Below are positions 5,697 to 13,993 of a stretch of DNA of 36,380 nucleotides, piece after piece. The translations under genes were made by a program, and so were the position numbers. The stretch lies in the NCBI GenBank assembly GCA_024400295.1, contig JAKSNA010000027.1:1-36380 (forward strand), in the 5' to 3' direction. The stretch is from Bacteroidales bacterium. Its GTDB lineage: Bacteria > Bacteroidota > Bacteroidia > Bacteroidales > F082. Position 1 is the first letter of the stretch; the number at the start of each line of letters is the position of its first letter. Under the pieces are notes generated by a model. That model saw only the letters and a list, made by a program, of their open reading frames with translations, was not told the DNA's origin and did not search any database.

Positions 5697-6989
5697 ATGA
5701 AAAACATCATTTCAAATAAAGAAAGCATCATCAAAACATGGAAGTTCTCGTTGCTCGACATGGCTTGCGGCGACATGATTATCAAAGCGGTATGGATTTT
5801 CAGCACGAAACTTGATACGGCATTGATGGAGGAGAAACTCCCGCTTCTGCTTGAGAAATATCCGTTTCTTGCCGGTCGCATGAAATCGGCGGAAAGCATT
5901 TCGTGCAACAACGAAGGATTTCCGTTTGAAGTCGTTGAGCGTCAGGATATTGGCATAAAAAATGTGCTGAAAAGTCAGCATGTTTATGACGATTTTTCTT
6001 TGAAGTTAAATATCAAGGATTTCAAAACTGGCAAATGCGCCCCGATGACAGTATGTGTCACGAGTTTGAACGATGGGACGGTTCTTTCCGTCCAGATGGC
6101 ACACATCTGCATGGACGGTCGTTCGTTCTACAAGATGATGAACGAGTGGGGCGTGCTTTGCCGTGGCGAAAATGTTGATATTCAACAAAGTGTACAGCTT
6201 GAATTTCCGAAGGTTGACTTCATGACAAAACCTCAAGCCGCAGCGATTTTGGAGAAGAAAAAATGGACCAAACTCGGCTTCAAGGACCTTGTCAAAATGT
6301 TGATTTACAGCGCATCAAAGGATTCAAAGGTGAGCTGCACTCCTCTTTTGATCGATGGTGACAAAGTCAAGAGGATGAAGGCTGTCGCATCTCAAAAAAC
6401 GGGTTCTGAGATAAGCGCGAATTCTATTCTGTCGGCTGTCATTGTGAAAATGGTCATGAAACTGAACGGTCTCAACGGCAAGCGCGATTATTCCCTGCTT
6501 ACCGTCGCTGACATTCGTGGAAGGTACAAAAACATCAATGCCGATTATATCGGGAACGCGTCAAACAACATCGTAACTCATTCGTTGAAAGACGATTGTG
6601 ATGTTTTTGAACTTGCGAGACAGATACAGGAGAACATCGGCAGATATGCGGAAAACAAAGACGGGGCGATGGACGAATATGTTGATTTGTGCATGAATTC
6701 TCTGAAACACAAACTCCCGTACGTCGCTTTTGATTTGCCTGGGATGAATGCAAAAAGGCCGACTACAATCTATGTCAACGACCAGCACAAACTGCCCGTC
6801 TATGACTTGGATTTCGGAACGGGTAGGCCCGTGATATCAATCCCGAACGACCTTCCCGACATGGTGAAGATATGGCCAGCCAACGACGGAAAAGGCTCGG
6901 TGATGCTGTTTTTCAGAGGCTATCTCGCGAGAAACATCATCAGGAACGGGGGAGTTGATGAGATGTTTGCGGAGATGATGGGACTTTAG
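5697..6989 (+). CDS. BAHD-type acyltransferase (PF02458-like)
   Basis: A 430-residue protein with the full layout of the BAHD acyltransferases, which transfer acyl groups from CoA thioesters to alcohols or amines. The catalytic HxxxD motif is HICMDG (His136-Asp140); the structural DFGWG motif near the C-terminus is DFGTGRP (Asp372-Gly376, Trp replaced by Thr). Other family landmarks are present: YPFLAGRM near residue 55, a VADIRGR segment at about 270 and YIGNASNN at about 284. No signal peptide, so likely cytoplasmic. The family is best known from plants and fungi and is unusual in Bacteroidota. It is the last gene of the plus-strand run starting with the SPFH gene. A condensation-domain-like relative remains an alternative, but the DFGxG block argues for BAHD. 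Confidence 0.75.
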   Translation: MKNIISNKESIIKTWKFSLLDMACGDMIIKAVWIFSTKLDTALMEEKLPLLLEKYPFLAGRMKSAESISCNNEGFPFEVVERQDIGIKNVLKSQHVYDDFSLKLNIKDFKTGKCAPMTVCVTSLNDGTVLSVQMAHICMDGRSFYKMMNEWGVLCRGENVDIQQSVQLEFPKVDFMTKPQAAAILEKKKWTKLGFKDLVKMLIYSASKDSKVSCTPLLIDGDKVKRMKAVASQKTGSEISANSILSAVIVKMVMKLNGLNGKRDYSLLTVADIRGRYKNINADYIGNASNNIVTHSLKDDCDVFELARQIQENIGRYAENKDGAMDEYVDLCMNSLKHKLPYVAFDLPGMNAKRPTTIYVNDQHKLPVYDLDFGTGRPVISIPNDLPDMVKIWPANDGKGSVMLFFRGYLARNIIRNGGVDEMFAEMMGL

Positions 6990-6996
6990 TATCTCG

Positions 6997-7599
6997 TTAT
7001 TCTTCAAGCCATTCCCAGTCGGTCACGAGCGTCGATTTGCGTTTCGTGCAGTCGTCGTCCTTGCATTTGAAGCTGATTTCGTGCTTGTCAAAAGTCATTT
7101 CGTACGTGCCTTTCGTCTCCTTGCAAGGGTCTTGTTTGTTTGAGAATGTGATGATGTTGTTCTCTACAACGTAGGTGCCGATGACGGGTTTGCCGCTGTC
7201 AACGCCCATGAAATCAATGCGATACTCGAAATCTTTCATGGTGAGGACCGCGCCGCCGGTTGTACTCATCCAGCAGCCTTCGATGCTTTTTGCAACAGCC
7301 GCGGTGCTTCGTGGCTTCTTGGCTGGCTTGTCCGCTTTGGCAGGTTTGGCAGGTTCGGCCTCTTTGCCGTCCTCTTCTTTTTGCGCCTCTTTTTTGATGG
7401 CAGCGTTGCTGTCGTTTTGCTCGATAATCTTGGTGCTGATGTTTTTGTTGCTGTCAGACTTTGTTTCAGGCAGGAGTTTATAAACGATAAAACCGACAAT
7501 GATAACTGCAAGAATGATGGTGATTATCTTGGTGTAAACGTTGCCGGACGACTTTTTGCCCGTGCTGTTTTTCTTCTTTTTTGAAGCTTTTTTAGCCAT
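6997..7599 (-). CDS. Membrane-anchored protein with lipocalin-like C-terminal domain
   Basis: A 200-residue protein in three parts: a very lysine-rich cytoplasmic start ([16 protein letters not shown]), one transmembrane helix at about residues 22-43, and an extracytoplasmic part made of a Lys/Glu/Ala/Pro linker (about 60-100) and a beta-rich domain starting at [12 protein letters not shown]. The C-terminal domain with GCW near its start, [13 protein letters not shown] and paired cysteines resembles lipocalin-like domains in Bacteroidota. It ends 7 bases from the convergent acyltransferase gene and is divergent from guaA. Function unknown. Confidence 0.6.
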   Translation of the reverse strand: MAKKASKKKKNSTGKKSSGNVYTKIITIILAVIIVGFIVYKLLPETKSDSNKNISTKIIEQNDSNAAIKKEAQKEEDGKEAEPAKPAKADKPAKKPRSTAAVAKSIEGCWMSTTGGAVLTMKDFEYRIDFMGVDSGKPVIGTYVVENNIITFSNKQDPCKETKGTYEMTFDKHEISFKCKDDDCTKRKSTLVTDWEWLEE

Positions 7600-7613
7600 A
7601 TTTCTTTTTTTTG

Positions 7614-7621
7614 CAAAGATA
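7614..7621 (-). promoter_or_regulatory. -7 promoter element of the lipocalin-like gene
   Basis: Read on the minus strand the sequence is TATCTTTG, followed by C, 15 bases upstream of the ATG at 7599. It gives a very short leader. The guaA promoter lies 22 bases away in the opposite direction. Confidence 0.5.
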
Positions 7622-7643
7622 CGGTTTCCATTGAATTATTTCG

Positions 7644-7651
7644 TACTTTTG
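7644..7651 (+). promoter_or_regulatory. -7 promoter element of guaA
   Basis: TACTTTTG, a perfect TAnnTTTG match followed by C, ends 20 bases before the guaA ATG. No convincing -33 box at the usual spacing and no purine riboswitch structure were seen in the 72-base intergenic region. Confidence 0.5.
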
Positions 7652-7671
7652 CAACGAAAATTTTCAAAAAT

Positions 7672-9246
7672 ATGCAGGAAACAATTCTGATTTTGGATTT
7701 CGGTTCGCAAGTGACGCAACTTATAGGCCGTCGCCTCCGCGAACTCAATGTCTATTGTGAAATCCACCCCTACAACAAAATACCTGAAATCACAGATGAC
7801 ATCAAAGGCGTCATTTTAAGCGGAAGCCCGTCGTCGGTGCGTGATGAGAAAGCGCCTTTCGCCGATTTGTCGAATATCAAAGGCAGACTGCCGCTTTTGG
7901 GCATCTGCTATGGCGCACAGTTCATGGCATATCATTTCGGCGGTGAAGTAAATTCTTCGTTGTCAAGAGAATACGGCCGCGCAATGCTGACCGTGGTCGA
8001 AGAAAGTTCATTATTGTTTAAAGGTGTTTCTAAAACAAGTCAAGTGTGGATGTCGCACGGCGATACGATAGCCAAACTGCCCGATAATGCGCATATTATT
8101 GCAAGCACCGACAATATAGAGAACGCGGCGTATAAGTTTGATGGCGAAGACACATACGCGGTTCAGTTCCATCCGGAAGTGTTCCACAGCAAGGAAGGCC
8201 CGAAGATGCTTGAGAACTTCGCGATGACAATCTGCGGATGCCACGGCAACTGGACCCCAGACTCATTCGTTGATACGACGGTTGAGGCGATGCGCAGGAA
8301 ACTCGGCGACGACAAGGTCATCCTCGGACTCTCCGGCGGCGTTGACAGCACTGTCGCGGCGGTGCTTTTGAATAAAGCTATCGGCAAGAACCTGACATGC
8401 ATTTTCGTCGATAACGGACTTCTCAGAAAGAATGAGTTTGAGGATGTCCTTGACTCATATAAGGACTTGGGACTTAACGTGATAGGTGTTCATTCCGGTG
8501 ATTTGTTCATGAAGAAACTCGCCGGTGTGACCGACCCTGAGGCCAAACGCAAGGCGATAGGTGGTACTTTCATTGAGGTTTTCGATGCCGAAGCCCAGAA
8601 AATTCAAGGTGCGAAATGGCTCGCACAAGGCACTATCTATCCGGATGTCATTGAAAGCGTGAGCGTCAACGGTCCGGCCTGTAAGATCAAGTCACATCAT
8701 AATGTCGGCGGCTTGCCGGAAAAGATGAATCTGAAAATTGTTGAGCCGTTGCGTACTTTGTTCAAGGACGAGGTGAGAAGAGTGGGGCGCGCCTTGGGCA
8801 TCAAACGCGAATTGGTCGGACGTCATCCTTTCCCCGGGCCGAGCTTGGGAATCAGAATCTTGGGCGAGGTGACGGAAGAGAAACTCCGTATCTTGCGCGA
8901 TGCCGATGACATTTTCATCAAAGGTCTCCGCGAGTGGAAATGCGAGCTTCCGAGTGCTTCATATCCGAATGAAATGGCTGATAATCTGTATGATAGCATT
9001 TGGCAGGCCGGCACAATCCTGCTTCCTGTCAAGAGCGTCGGCGTGATGGGCGACGAGCGCAGCTATGAATATACGATCGCACTCCGCGCTGTCATCTCGA
9101 CCGACGGAATGACCGCCGACTGGGTGCATCTGCCGTATGAATTTCTCGCGAAGGTGTCGAACGACATCATTAATAAGGTGAAAGGCGTCAACCGCGTATG
9201 CTACGACATTTCGTCGAAACCGCCGGCGACAATTGAGTGGGAATGA
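7672..9246 (+). CDS. guaA: GMP synthase (glutamine-hydrolysing)
   Basis: Converts XMP to GMP using ATP and glutamine, the last step of de novo guanine nucleotide synthesis. The N-terminal class I glutamine amidotransferase has its nucleophile in GICYGAQ (Cys79) and the His167/Glu169 pair in QFHPEV. The ATP-pyrophosphatase domain carries the P-loop SGGVDS at 221-226, and the C-terminal dimerisation domain contains [15 protein letters not shown] and ends in the signature KPPATIEWE. At 524 residues it is the normal length and complete. A -7 element lies just upstream; the nearest plus-strand gene follows after 116 bases. Confidence 0.98.
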   Translation: MQETILILDFGSQVTQLIGRRLRELNVYCEIHPYNKIPEITDDIKGVILSGSPSSVRDEKAPFADLSNIKGRLPLLGICYGAQFMAYHFGGEVNSSLSREYGRAMLTVVEESSLLFKGVSKTSQVWMSHGDTIAKLPDNAHIIASTDNIENAAYKFDGEDTYAVQFHPEVFHSKEGPKMLENFAMTICGCHGNWTPDSFVDTTVEAMRRKLGDDKVILGLSGGVDSTVAAVLLNKAIGKNLTCIFVDNGLLRKNEFEDVLDSYKDLGLNVIGVHSGDLFMKKLAGVTDPEAKRKAIGGTFIEVFDAEAQKIQGAKWLAQGTIYPDVIESVSVNGPACKIKSHHNVGGLPEKMNLKIVEPLRTLFKDEVRRVGRALGIKRELVGRHPFPGPSLGIRILGEVTEEKLRILRDADDIFIKGLREWKCELPSASYPNEMADNLYDSIWQAGTILLPVKSVGVMGDERSYEYTIALRAVISTDGMTADWVHLPYEFLAKVSNDIINKVKGVNRVCYDISSKPPATIEWE

Positions 9247-9362
9247 CATAGTTGAAAGTTGGAAAGTAGAAAGTTTAAAGGGTGCGGAATGAATTTTTTT
9301 TTAAAATTTCTGTAACATTTGAATTGTTTTTGGTACTATAGGGCGAAAAAAAGAAAAATAAA

Positions 9363-10328
9363 ATGAAGAAACAGATCAATTGGAAGCGCGAGGTTGTCGC
9401 ATATATGTTTTTGGTCATTGGCAGCGCGTTGTTCGCGATAGGTGACGTGATGTTTGTGAATCCGTACTTGCTTGCGCCGGGCGGCACCTACGGCCTCTCA
9501 AATGTGCTGAACACGGTGTGGCCGTGGAGGATTTCATACTACGCCTTGTGCATGGACATCCCGCTGCTGGTAATCGGGACGTGGATTCTCGGACCCAAAT
9601 TCGGGTTCAAGACGATACTGTCAACGTTCATGATCTTCGGTTTCACGTGGGTCATCGAGACGGTCTGGGGTTACAACCCTGTCGTACACGACGGCATATT
9701 CGCCAATGTTGACGACATGAGCGGGACGCTGCGGAACATAATGGTGCAGATTCCGCACAGCGAGAATTATTTCATGCCCGACTATTTCCTTAACACCTTG
9801 GTGGCGGGCGGCATCTACGGCGTGGCTATCGGCTTGATTTTCAAGTCGGGGGCGACATCGGGAGGCAGCGACATCATCTCGATGATTCTGCACAAATATA
9901 CTAAAATCTCCCTCGGGACGTTGGTGATGATAGTCGATTCATGCATAACGCTGACGACACTCGTGGCGTTCGGACAGCTGCGACTGCCGATTTACTCGAT
10001 TCTCGTGATTGTCATCGAGGGCAAGATAATCGACCTCGTGGTTGAAGGCATGAAGACTTACAAGACGGCGTTTGTCATAACCGATAAGGTCGATGTGGTC
10101 AGGGACTTCATTGTCAATGACATGAAGAGAGGCGGCACCTGCTTTGTCGGGACTGGTCTTTACAAAGGGCAGGAGCGCAAGATGATTTACATCAACCTTG
10201 ACCGTTCTGATTTGGTGAAACTGAAGAATAATCTCGCCGACCTTGACCCTGACGCGTTCGTCAATGTCATGGAAAGCTCGGAGGTCATGGGCAGGGGATT
10301 TATCCCGATACCGACATCTGAAAAATAA
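9363..10328 (+). CDS. YitT-family membrane protein with DUF2179 domain
   Basis: A 321-residue protein of the YitT/DUF161 family. It has about five to six transmembrane helices (among residues 13-235), including the family-typical LLAPGGTYGLSNV and FKSGATSGGSDIISMIL segments, followed by a soluble C-terminal DUF2179 domain from about residue 240 (TYKTAFVITDKVDVVRDFIV to the end). The molecular function of this widespread family is unresolved. The next gene, a periplasmic-binding-type protein, follows after 28 bases, suggesting co-transcription. The leader (9247-9362) holds A/G-rich imperfect repeats of GTTGAAAGTTGGAAAG type. Confidence 0.88.
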   Translation: MKKQINWKREVVAYMFLVIGSALFAIGDVMFVNPYLLAPGGTYGLSNVLNTVWPWRISYYALCMDIPLLVIGTWILGPKFGFKTILSTFMIFGFTWVIETVWGYNPVVHDGIFANVDDMSGTLRNIMVQIPHSENYFMPDYFLNTLVAGGIYGVAIGLIFKSGATSGGSDIISMILHKYTKISLGTLVMIVDSCITLTTLVAFGQLRLPIYSILVIVIEGKIIDLVVEGMKTYKTAFVITDKVDVVRDFIVNDMKRGGTCFVGTGLYKGQERKMIYINLDRSDLVKLKNNLADLDPDAFVNVMESSEVMGRGFIPIPTSEK

Positions 10329-10356
10329 ATGGTTGGAATTATTACAAGAACGTAAA

Positions 10357-11784
10357 ATGAAAAGATTCATCATATCGTTGGTAACCATTGTGCTGATGCT
10401 TGCCGGCCAGACGTCAACGGCACAGCTGTTCGATAATTCTGGCAGTTTCCACGAAGATCAGCAGACACATCGCGTGGCGTTGATGGTGCCTCTGTATCTC
10501 GAACTTGTAAACGATGATTTTTGTGATGAGGCTCCGAACAACAAGATGTTGCAGACCAAGCCGTTCTCGTTCCTGCATTTCTACGAGGGCTTCATGCTTG
10601 CTGCCGACTCGATGGCGAACAGCCGTGGCATGAATCTGGAAATAAAAGTGTATGACGTTGATAATGATGTGAATAAAGCCGTAGAAGCCATCGCCGACCC
10701 GTGGCTGACGAAGGCCGATGTGATTGTCGGGCCGTTTTACATCAAACCCTTCGAAAAGGTGATGAAATTTGCGTCAGACAATGATATTCTGATTGTCAAT
10801 CCAATCACACAACGTTCAAATATAATTGATAATCAGCCGAATGTGATAAAGGTGAAACCTTCGTTTGACTCTCAGCTGGATCATCTTGAGATGCTGATAA
10901 GAGACTATTATCATTCAAACAGCATTTTTATCATAAGTAAAGATGGAATCGCTGATGCGGATATGATCAGCCGAATTAACGAAATAGCGGAGCGACACAT
11001 GGATCCCTTGTCGTATGTTCCTAACAAAGAGGTTATCAAGGTCATAAAAAAACATCAGACGAGATGGAAATTCCTGAATGTTGAATTTGATGAGTTTGAT
11101 TATCATACTGATAACAGACGGCTTGACATCGATTCATTGAAAAAAGTGATTGACGACAGCACGGCATTCGCTAACAGGATAATCAATATCAACTACGACC
11201 GTGACAGTCTGAAAATAGTGAGTGAATACGCCTCAACGATGCGGAATAATCTGTTTGTCGTGTATGGCAATGACAAGATGTTTGCCAATGAGATTGTTAA
11301 CAAAGTCACGAAACTTACGGAATATTTTCCGCTGACGGTGGTGATGATGCCGGAATGGAGCAAGTTCGACAGAATTTTCAATGAGAATCTCATGAAAATG
11401 AAAGCGATTTATGTGGATGATAATTACATTGATTATCAGTCAATAAGAGTGATGAGTTTCATAAAGAAATTCAGGAAAAAATATGGCACCGAACCGCAGG
11501 TATACGCTTATCAAGGTTTTGATATAGGCTGGTATTTCCTGAATGCCTTGAATGACCACGGCAGAGAGTTTACAGCGAACCTTGATGGATATAACATTAC
11601 GCTTCTGCATTCGGAGTTTCATTTTGAAAGGAAAAACGAAGATTCCGGTTTTGAAAACAGGTTTTGGAACGTTTATCAATTTATGGGGTATAATAAAATG
11701 ATTATCAAGCCGTTGTTGAGACAGTCGGACGCTGAAGAGACAAATGGCTATGAAATGAAAGGTGTGTTTTACGATGAACGGTAA
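10357..11784 (+). CDS. Secreted type-1 periplasmic-binding-fold protein
   Basis: A 475-residue protein with an N-terminal signal peptide (MKRFIISLVTIVLMLAGQTS, cleavage probably after TAQ). The mature part starts with RVALMVPLYLEL and has ADVIVGPFYIKPFEKVMKFA followed by DILIVNPITQRS, the layout of type-1 periplasmic binding proteins like those of amino-acid ABC transporters. Bacteroidota homologues often carry LysM domains in front of this fold; none is seen here. Two-lobed architecture is plausible from length. The start was set at the ATG at 10357, since the upstream in-frame extension overlaps the YitT gene and lacks a signal peptide. No transporter permease lies nearby, so a structural or sensory role is as likely as nutrient uptake. 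Confidence 0.78.
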   Translation: MKRFIISLVTIVLMLAGQTSTAQLFDNSGSFHEDQQTHRVALMVPLYLELVNDDFCDEAPNNKMLQTKPFSFLHFYEGFMLAADSMANSRGMNLEIKVYDVDNDVNKAVEAIADPWLTKADVIVGPFYIKPFEKVMKFASDNDILIVNPITQRSNIIDNQPNVIKVKPSFDSQLDHLEMLIRDYYHSNSIFIISKDGIADADMISRINEIAERHMDPLSYVPNKEVIKVIKKHQTRWKFLNVEFDEFDYHTDNRRLDIDSLKKVIDDSTAFANRIININYDRDSLKIVSEYASTMRNNLFVVYGNDKMFANEIVNKVTKLTEYFPLTVVMMPEWSKFDRIFNENLMKMKAIYVDDNYIDYQSIRVMSFIKKFRKKYGTEPQVYAYQGFDIGWYFLNALNDHGREFTANLDGYNITLLHSEFHFERKNEDSGFENRFWNVYQFMGYNKMIIKPLLRQSDAEETNGYEMKGVFYDER

Positions 11785-12439
11785 ATTGCTGGTTTCCATA
11801 TTGTTCTCGCTAACAGTAATGCTGTCGTGCGCACAGAAGGACGATGCGGTCTGTTCGTATTGGGATAACGGTAACGTGAGGTCGGAACTGCGTTATAACG
11901 ACGGCAAACTCGATGGGGTTTGCAGGTGGTATTACAGCTCAGGGGTTAAGTCGATGGAATCGGTATATACGATGAATGTGCTGAATGGGGAGACAACCCG
12001 TTGGCATGAGAACGGACAGTTGATGGAGAAGTCATATTATAAAGATAATCAATATGATGGAGTGGTGGAGGAGTACAATGTGGCTGGCACTCTTGTGAAA
12101 AAATCAAATTATGTGGCTGGTGTCCTGAACGGAATGATTTATCAGTGGTATGATGATGGGAAACCGTTTCTGGAAGGCGAATATCTCGACGGCATGATGC
12201 ACGGTAGCTGGATAATGTACTATCAGGACGGCAGTATCGGAAGCATTGCCGATTATGACCACGGCACAGGTGAACAACGTGGATTCAGCCAAGGCGGATT
12301 GTATCAGAATGCGTTGATACATTACAAAGATAATCTCAAGGACGGGAGAGAGATAAGATATGCCATGGATGGAAGTGTTGAAGAAATCTTAATCTGGAAT
12401 AAGGGCGAATTTATCGGTAATGTGTTGATTGATAAGTAG
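11774..12439 (+). CDS. YwqK-family MORN-repeat lipoprotein
   Basis: A 221-residue lipoprotein. The signal peptide ends in a lipobox with Cys (VMLSC at residue 17 onward). The mature protein consists of repeated YwqK/MORN-variant units: each has a Tyr-Trp or Trp-containing segment followed by a G-x-x-x-G-type turn, for example YWDNGNVRSELRYNDGKLDG, RWHENGQLMEKSYYKDNQYDG and QWYDDGKPFLEGEYLDGMMHG. Such repeats are common in secreted proteins of Bacteroidota, sometimes linked to toxin-antitoxin-like contexts (the family is named toxin-antitoxin system YwqK antitoxin), though no toxin lies nearby. The ATG overlaps the 3' end of the preceding gene by 11 bases, so translation is coupled. Confidence 0.8.
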   Translation: MNGKLLVSILFSLTVMLSCAQKDDAVCSYWDNGNVRSELRYNDGKLDGVCRWYYSSGVKSMESVYTMNVLNGETTRWHENGQLMEKSYYKDNQYDGVVEEYNVAGTLVKKSNYVAGVLNGMIYQWYDDGKPFLEGEYLDGMMHGSWIMYYQDGSIGSIADYDHGTGEQRGFSQGGLYQNALIHYKDNLKDGREIRYAMDGSVEEILIWNKGEFIGNVLIDK

Positions 12440-12452
12440 ATGTAAAAGACAT

Positions 12453-12475
12453 AATTATTTTTGAAATAATTTTTT
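12453..12475 (+). terminator. AT-only hairpin with T-tract (weak terminator)
   Basis: AATTATTT (12453-12460) can pair with AAATAATT (12464-12471) across a three-base loop, followed by TTTT. It is 14 bases after the YwqK-like stop codon. All pairs are A-T, so its strength is doubtful. Confidence 0.35.
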
Positions 12476-12480
12476 AAAAA

Positions 12481-12513
12481 TGTGTTTTTTATGAATTAAA
12501 AATGCTAATTTTG
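12481..12513 (+). promoter_or_regulatory. Promoter of gdhA
   Basis: TGTG at 12481-12484 (one mismatch to TTTG) is separated by 21 bases from TAATTTTG at 12506-12513, a perfect -7 match followed by C. The gdhA ATG is 62 bases downstream of the -7 box. Spacing and fit are among the best in the window, in keeping with a strongly expressed gene. Confidence 0.6.
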
Positions 12514-12575
12514 CAGGAAAATTTACGTGTTAAAAAGTTTTTAAACACATTATAGTAACTTAAAAATTAAAAGTA

Positions 12576-13919
12576 ATGAAAGTACAAACTATCATGGAAA
12601 ACCTGGAAAAGAAACATCCAGGTGAAAGCGAATACCTCCAGGCAGTTCGCGAAGTGTTGGAATCAGTTGAGGAAGTTTACAACCAGCATCCTGAGTTCGA
12701 AGCAGCAAAAATCGTTGAACGTCTCGTTGAACCAGATCGTATCTTCAAGTTCAGAGTAGTTTGGATCGACGATAATGGCGAAGTCCAGGTCAACTTAGGT
12801 TACCGCGTCCAGTACAATGCAGCCCTCGGCGCATACAAAGGCGGTCTCCGTTTCCACCCTGCAGTCAACGAGTCAATGCTTAAGTTCTTAGGTTTCGAGC
12901 AGATCTTCAAGAACTCACTGACAAACCTCCCGCTCGGCGGCGGTAAAGGCGGCGCTGACTTCGACCCGACAGGAAAATCAGACGCAGAAATCATGCGTTT
13001 CTGCCAGGCCTTCATGTATGAACTCTGGAGAAACATCGGTGCTGATCAGGATTCACCAGCTGGTGACGTCGGTGTCGGCGGCCGTGAAATCGGTTATCTC
13101 TATGGCATGTACAAGAAGCTCGCACGCGAACACAGCACAGGCGCTCTCACAGGCAAGAGCTACGGCTGGGGTGGTTCATTGATCCGTCCTGAAGCAACAG
13201 GCTTCGGCGCAATGTACTATGTTGACCGCATGGTTCACGAAAAGGGTGAGACAATGAAAGGTAAGAGAGTCGCTCTCTCAGGCTTCGGTAACGTGGCATG
13301 GGGCGCTGCAACAAAGGCTACAGAACTCGGCGCTAAGGTCGTCGCTATCTCTGGCCCGGACGGTGTCTGCGAACTTCCAAACGGTATCGACAAAGAAATG
13401 ATCGACTATATGCTCGTCATGCGTGACTCACGCCGTAACAAGGTTCAGGATATGGCTGACAAATTCCCAGGCAAGGCCATCTTCACACCTGGCAAGAAAG
13501 CTTGGTCAGTGAAGTGCGACATCGCATGCCCATCAGCATTCCAGAACGAAATGAACGAAGAAGATGCCAAGATGCTGGTTGCTAACGGTGTCCAGTATGT
13601 TGCTGAAATCTCCAACATGGGTTGCCAGGCTGCAGCTATCGCTTACATCCAGAAATCAGGCACTCCGTTCGCACCAGGTAAGGCTGTCAACGCCGGTGGT
13701 GTTGCAACATCAGGCCTCGAAATCTGCCAGAACGCTGCTCATATCAACTGGACAGCTCCGGAAGTTGACCAGAAACTCCACAAGATCATGAACGACATTT
13801 ATGACATGTGCGTCGAGTACGGCAAGCAGGCTGACGGTACAATCAACTACGTGAAGGGCGCAAACATCGCCGGCTTCATGAGAGTTGCAAAGGCTATGTT
13901 AGCTCAGGGCATCATCTAA
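12576..13919 (+). CDS. gdhA: NADP-type glutamate dehydrogenase
   Basis: Interconverts 2-oxoglutarate plus ammonia and glutamate; in gut Bacteroidales this is a major route of ammonia assimilation. The 447-residue protein has the hexameric-type GDH layout: the substrate-binding GGLRFHP block followed by LPLGGGKGGADFDP with the active-site lysine region, QDSPAGDVGVGGREIGY, the Rossmann motif GFGNVAWGAATKA, and the C-terminal NAGGVATSGLEICQN. It is complete and of normal length. Its codon use is markedly more restricted than that of its neighbours (for example repeated aac, atc, ggt/ggc), typical of highly expressed genes. It has its own promoter and a strong terminator, so it forms a single-gene unit. 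Confidence 0.98.
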   Translation: MKVQTIMENLEKKHPGESEYLQAVREVLESVEEVYNQHPEFEAAKIVERLVEPDRIFKFRVVWIDDNGEVQVNLGYRVQYNAALGAYKGGLRFHPAVNESMLKFLGFEQIFKNSLTNLPLGGGKGGADFDPTGKSDAEIMRFCQAFMYELWRNIGADQDSPAGDVGVGGREIGYLYGMYKKLAREHSTGALTGKSYGWGGSLIRPEATGFGAMYYVDRMVHEKGETMKGKRVALSGFGNVAWGAATKATELGAKVVAISGPDGVCELPNGIDKEMIDYMLVMRDSRRNKVQDMADKFPGKAIFTPGKKAWSVKCDIACPSAFQNEMNEEDAKMLVANGVQYVAEISNMGCQAAAIAYIQKSGTPFAPGKAVNAGGVATSGLEICQNAAHINWTAPEVDQKLHKIMNDIYDMCVEYGKQADGTINYVKGANIAGFMRVAKAMLAQGII

Positions 13920-13942
13920 TATTTAGATTGATCTCAAAATAT

Positions 13943-13973
13943 GAGGACGTTCGGAAGAGCGTCCTCTTTTTTT
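13943..13973 (+). terminator. Strong Rho-independent terminator of gdhA
   Basis: A stem beginning GAGGACG at 13943 and closing with CGTCCTC at 13960-13966, extended by three more pairs to a GGAA tetraloop of the GNRA type (13953-13956), is followed by seven T residues (13967-13973). It is 24 bases after the gdhA stop codon. Confidence 0.93.
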
Positions 13974-13993
13974 CAAATTCGTGAATGTAACTG

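Noticed and set aside
7600..7671. Purine riboswitch upstream of guaA
   Set aside because: The 72-base interval is too short and A/T-rich, with no paired stems of a purine aptamer.
10243..10356. N-terminal extension of the periplasmic-binding-type protein
   Set aside because: It overlaps the YitT coding region and would bury the signal peptide starting at the ATG at 10357.
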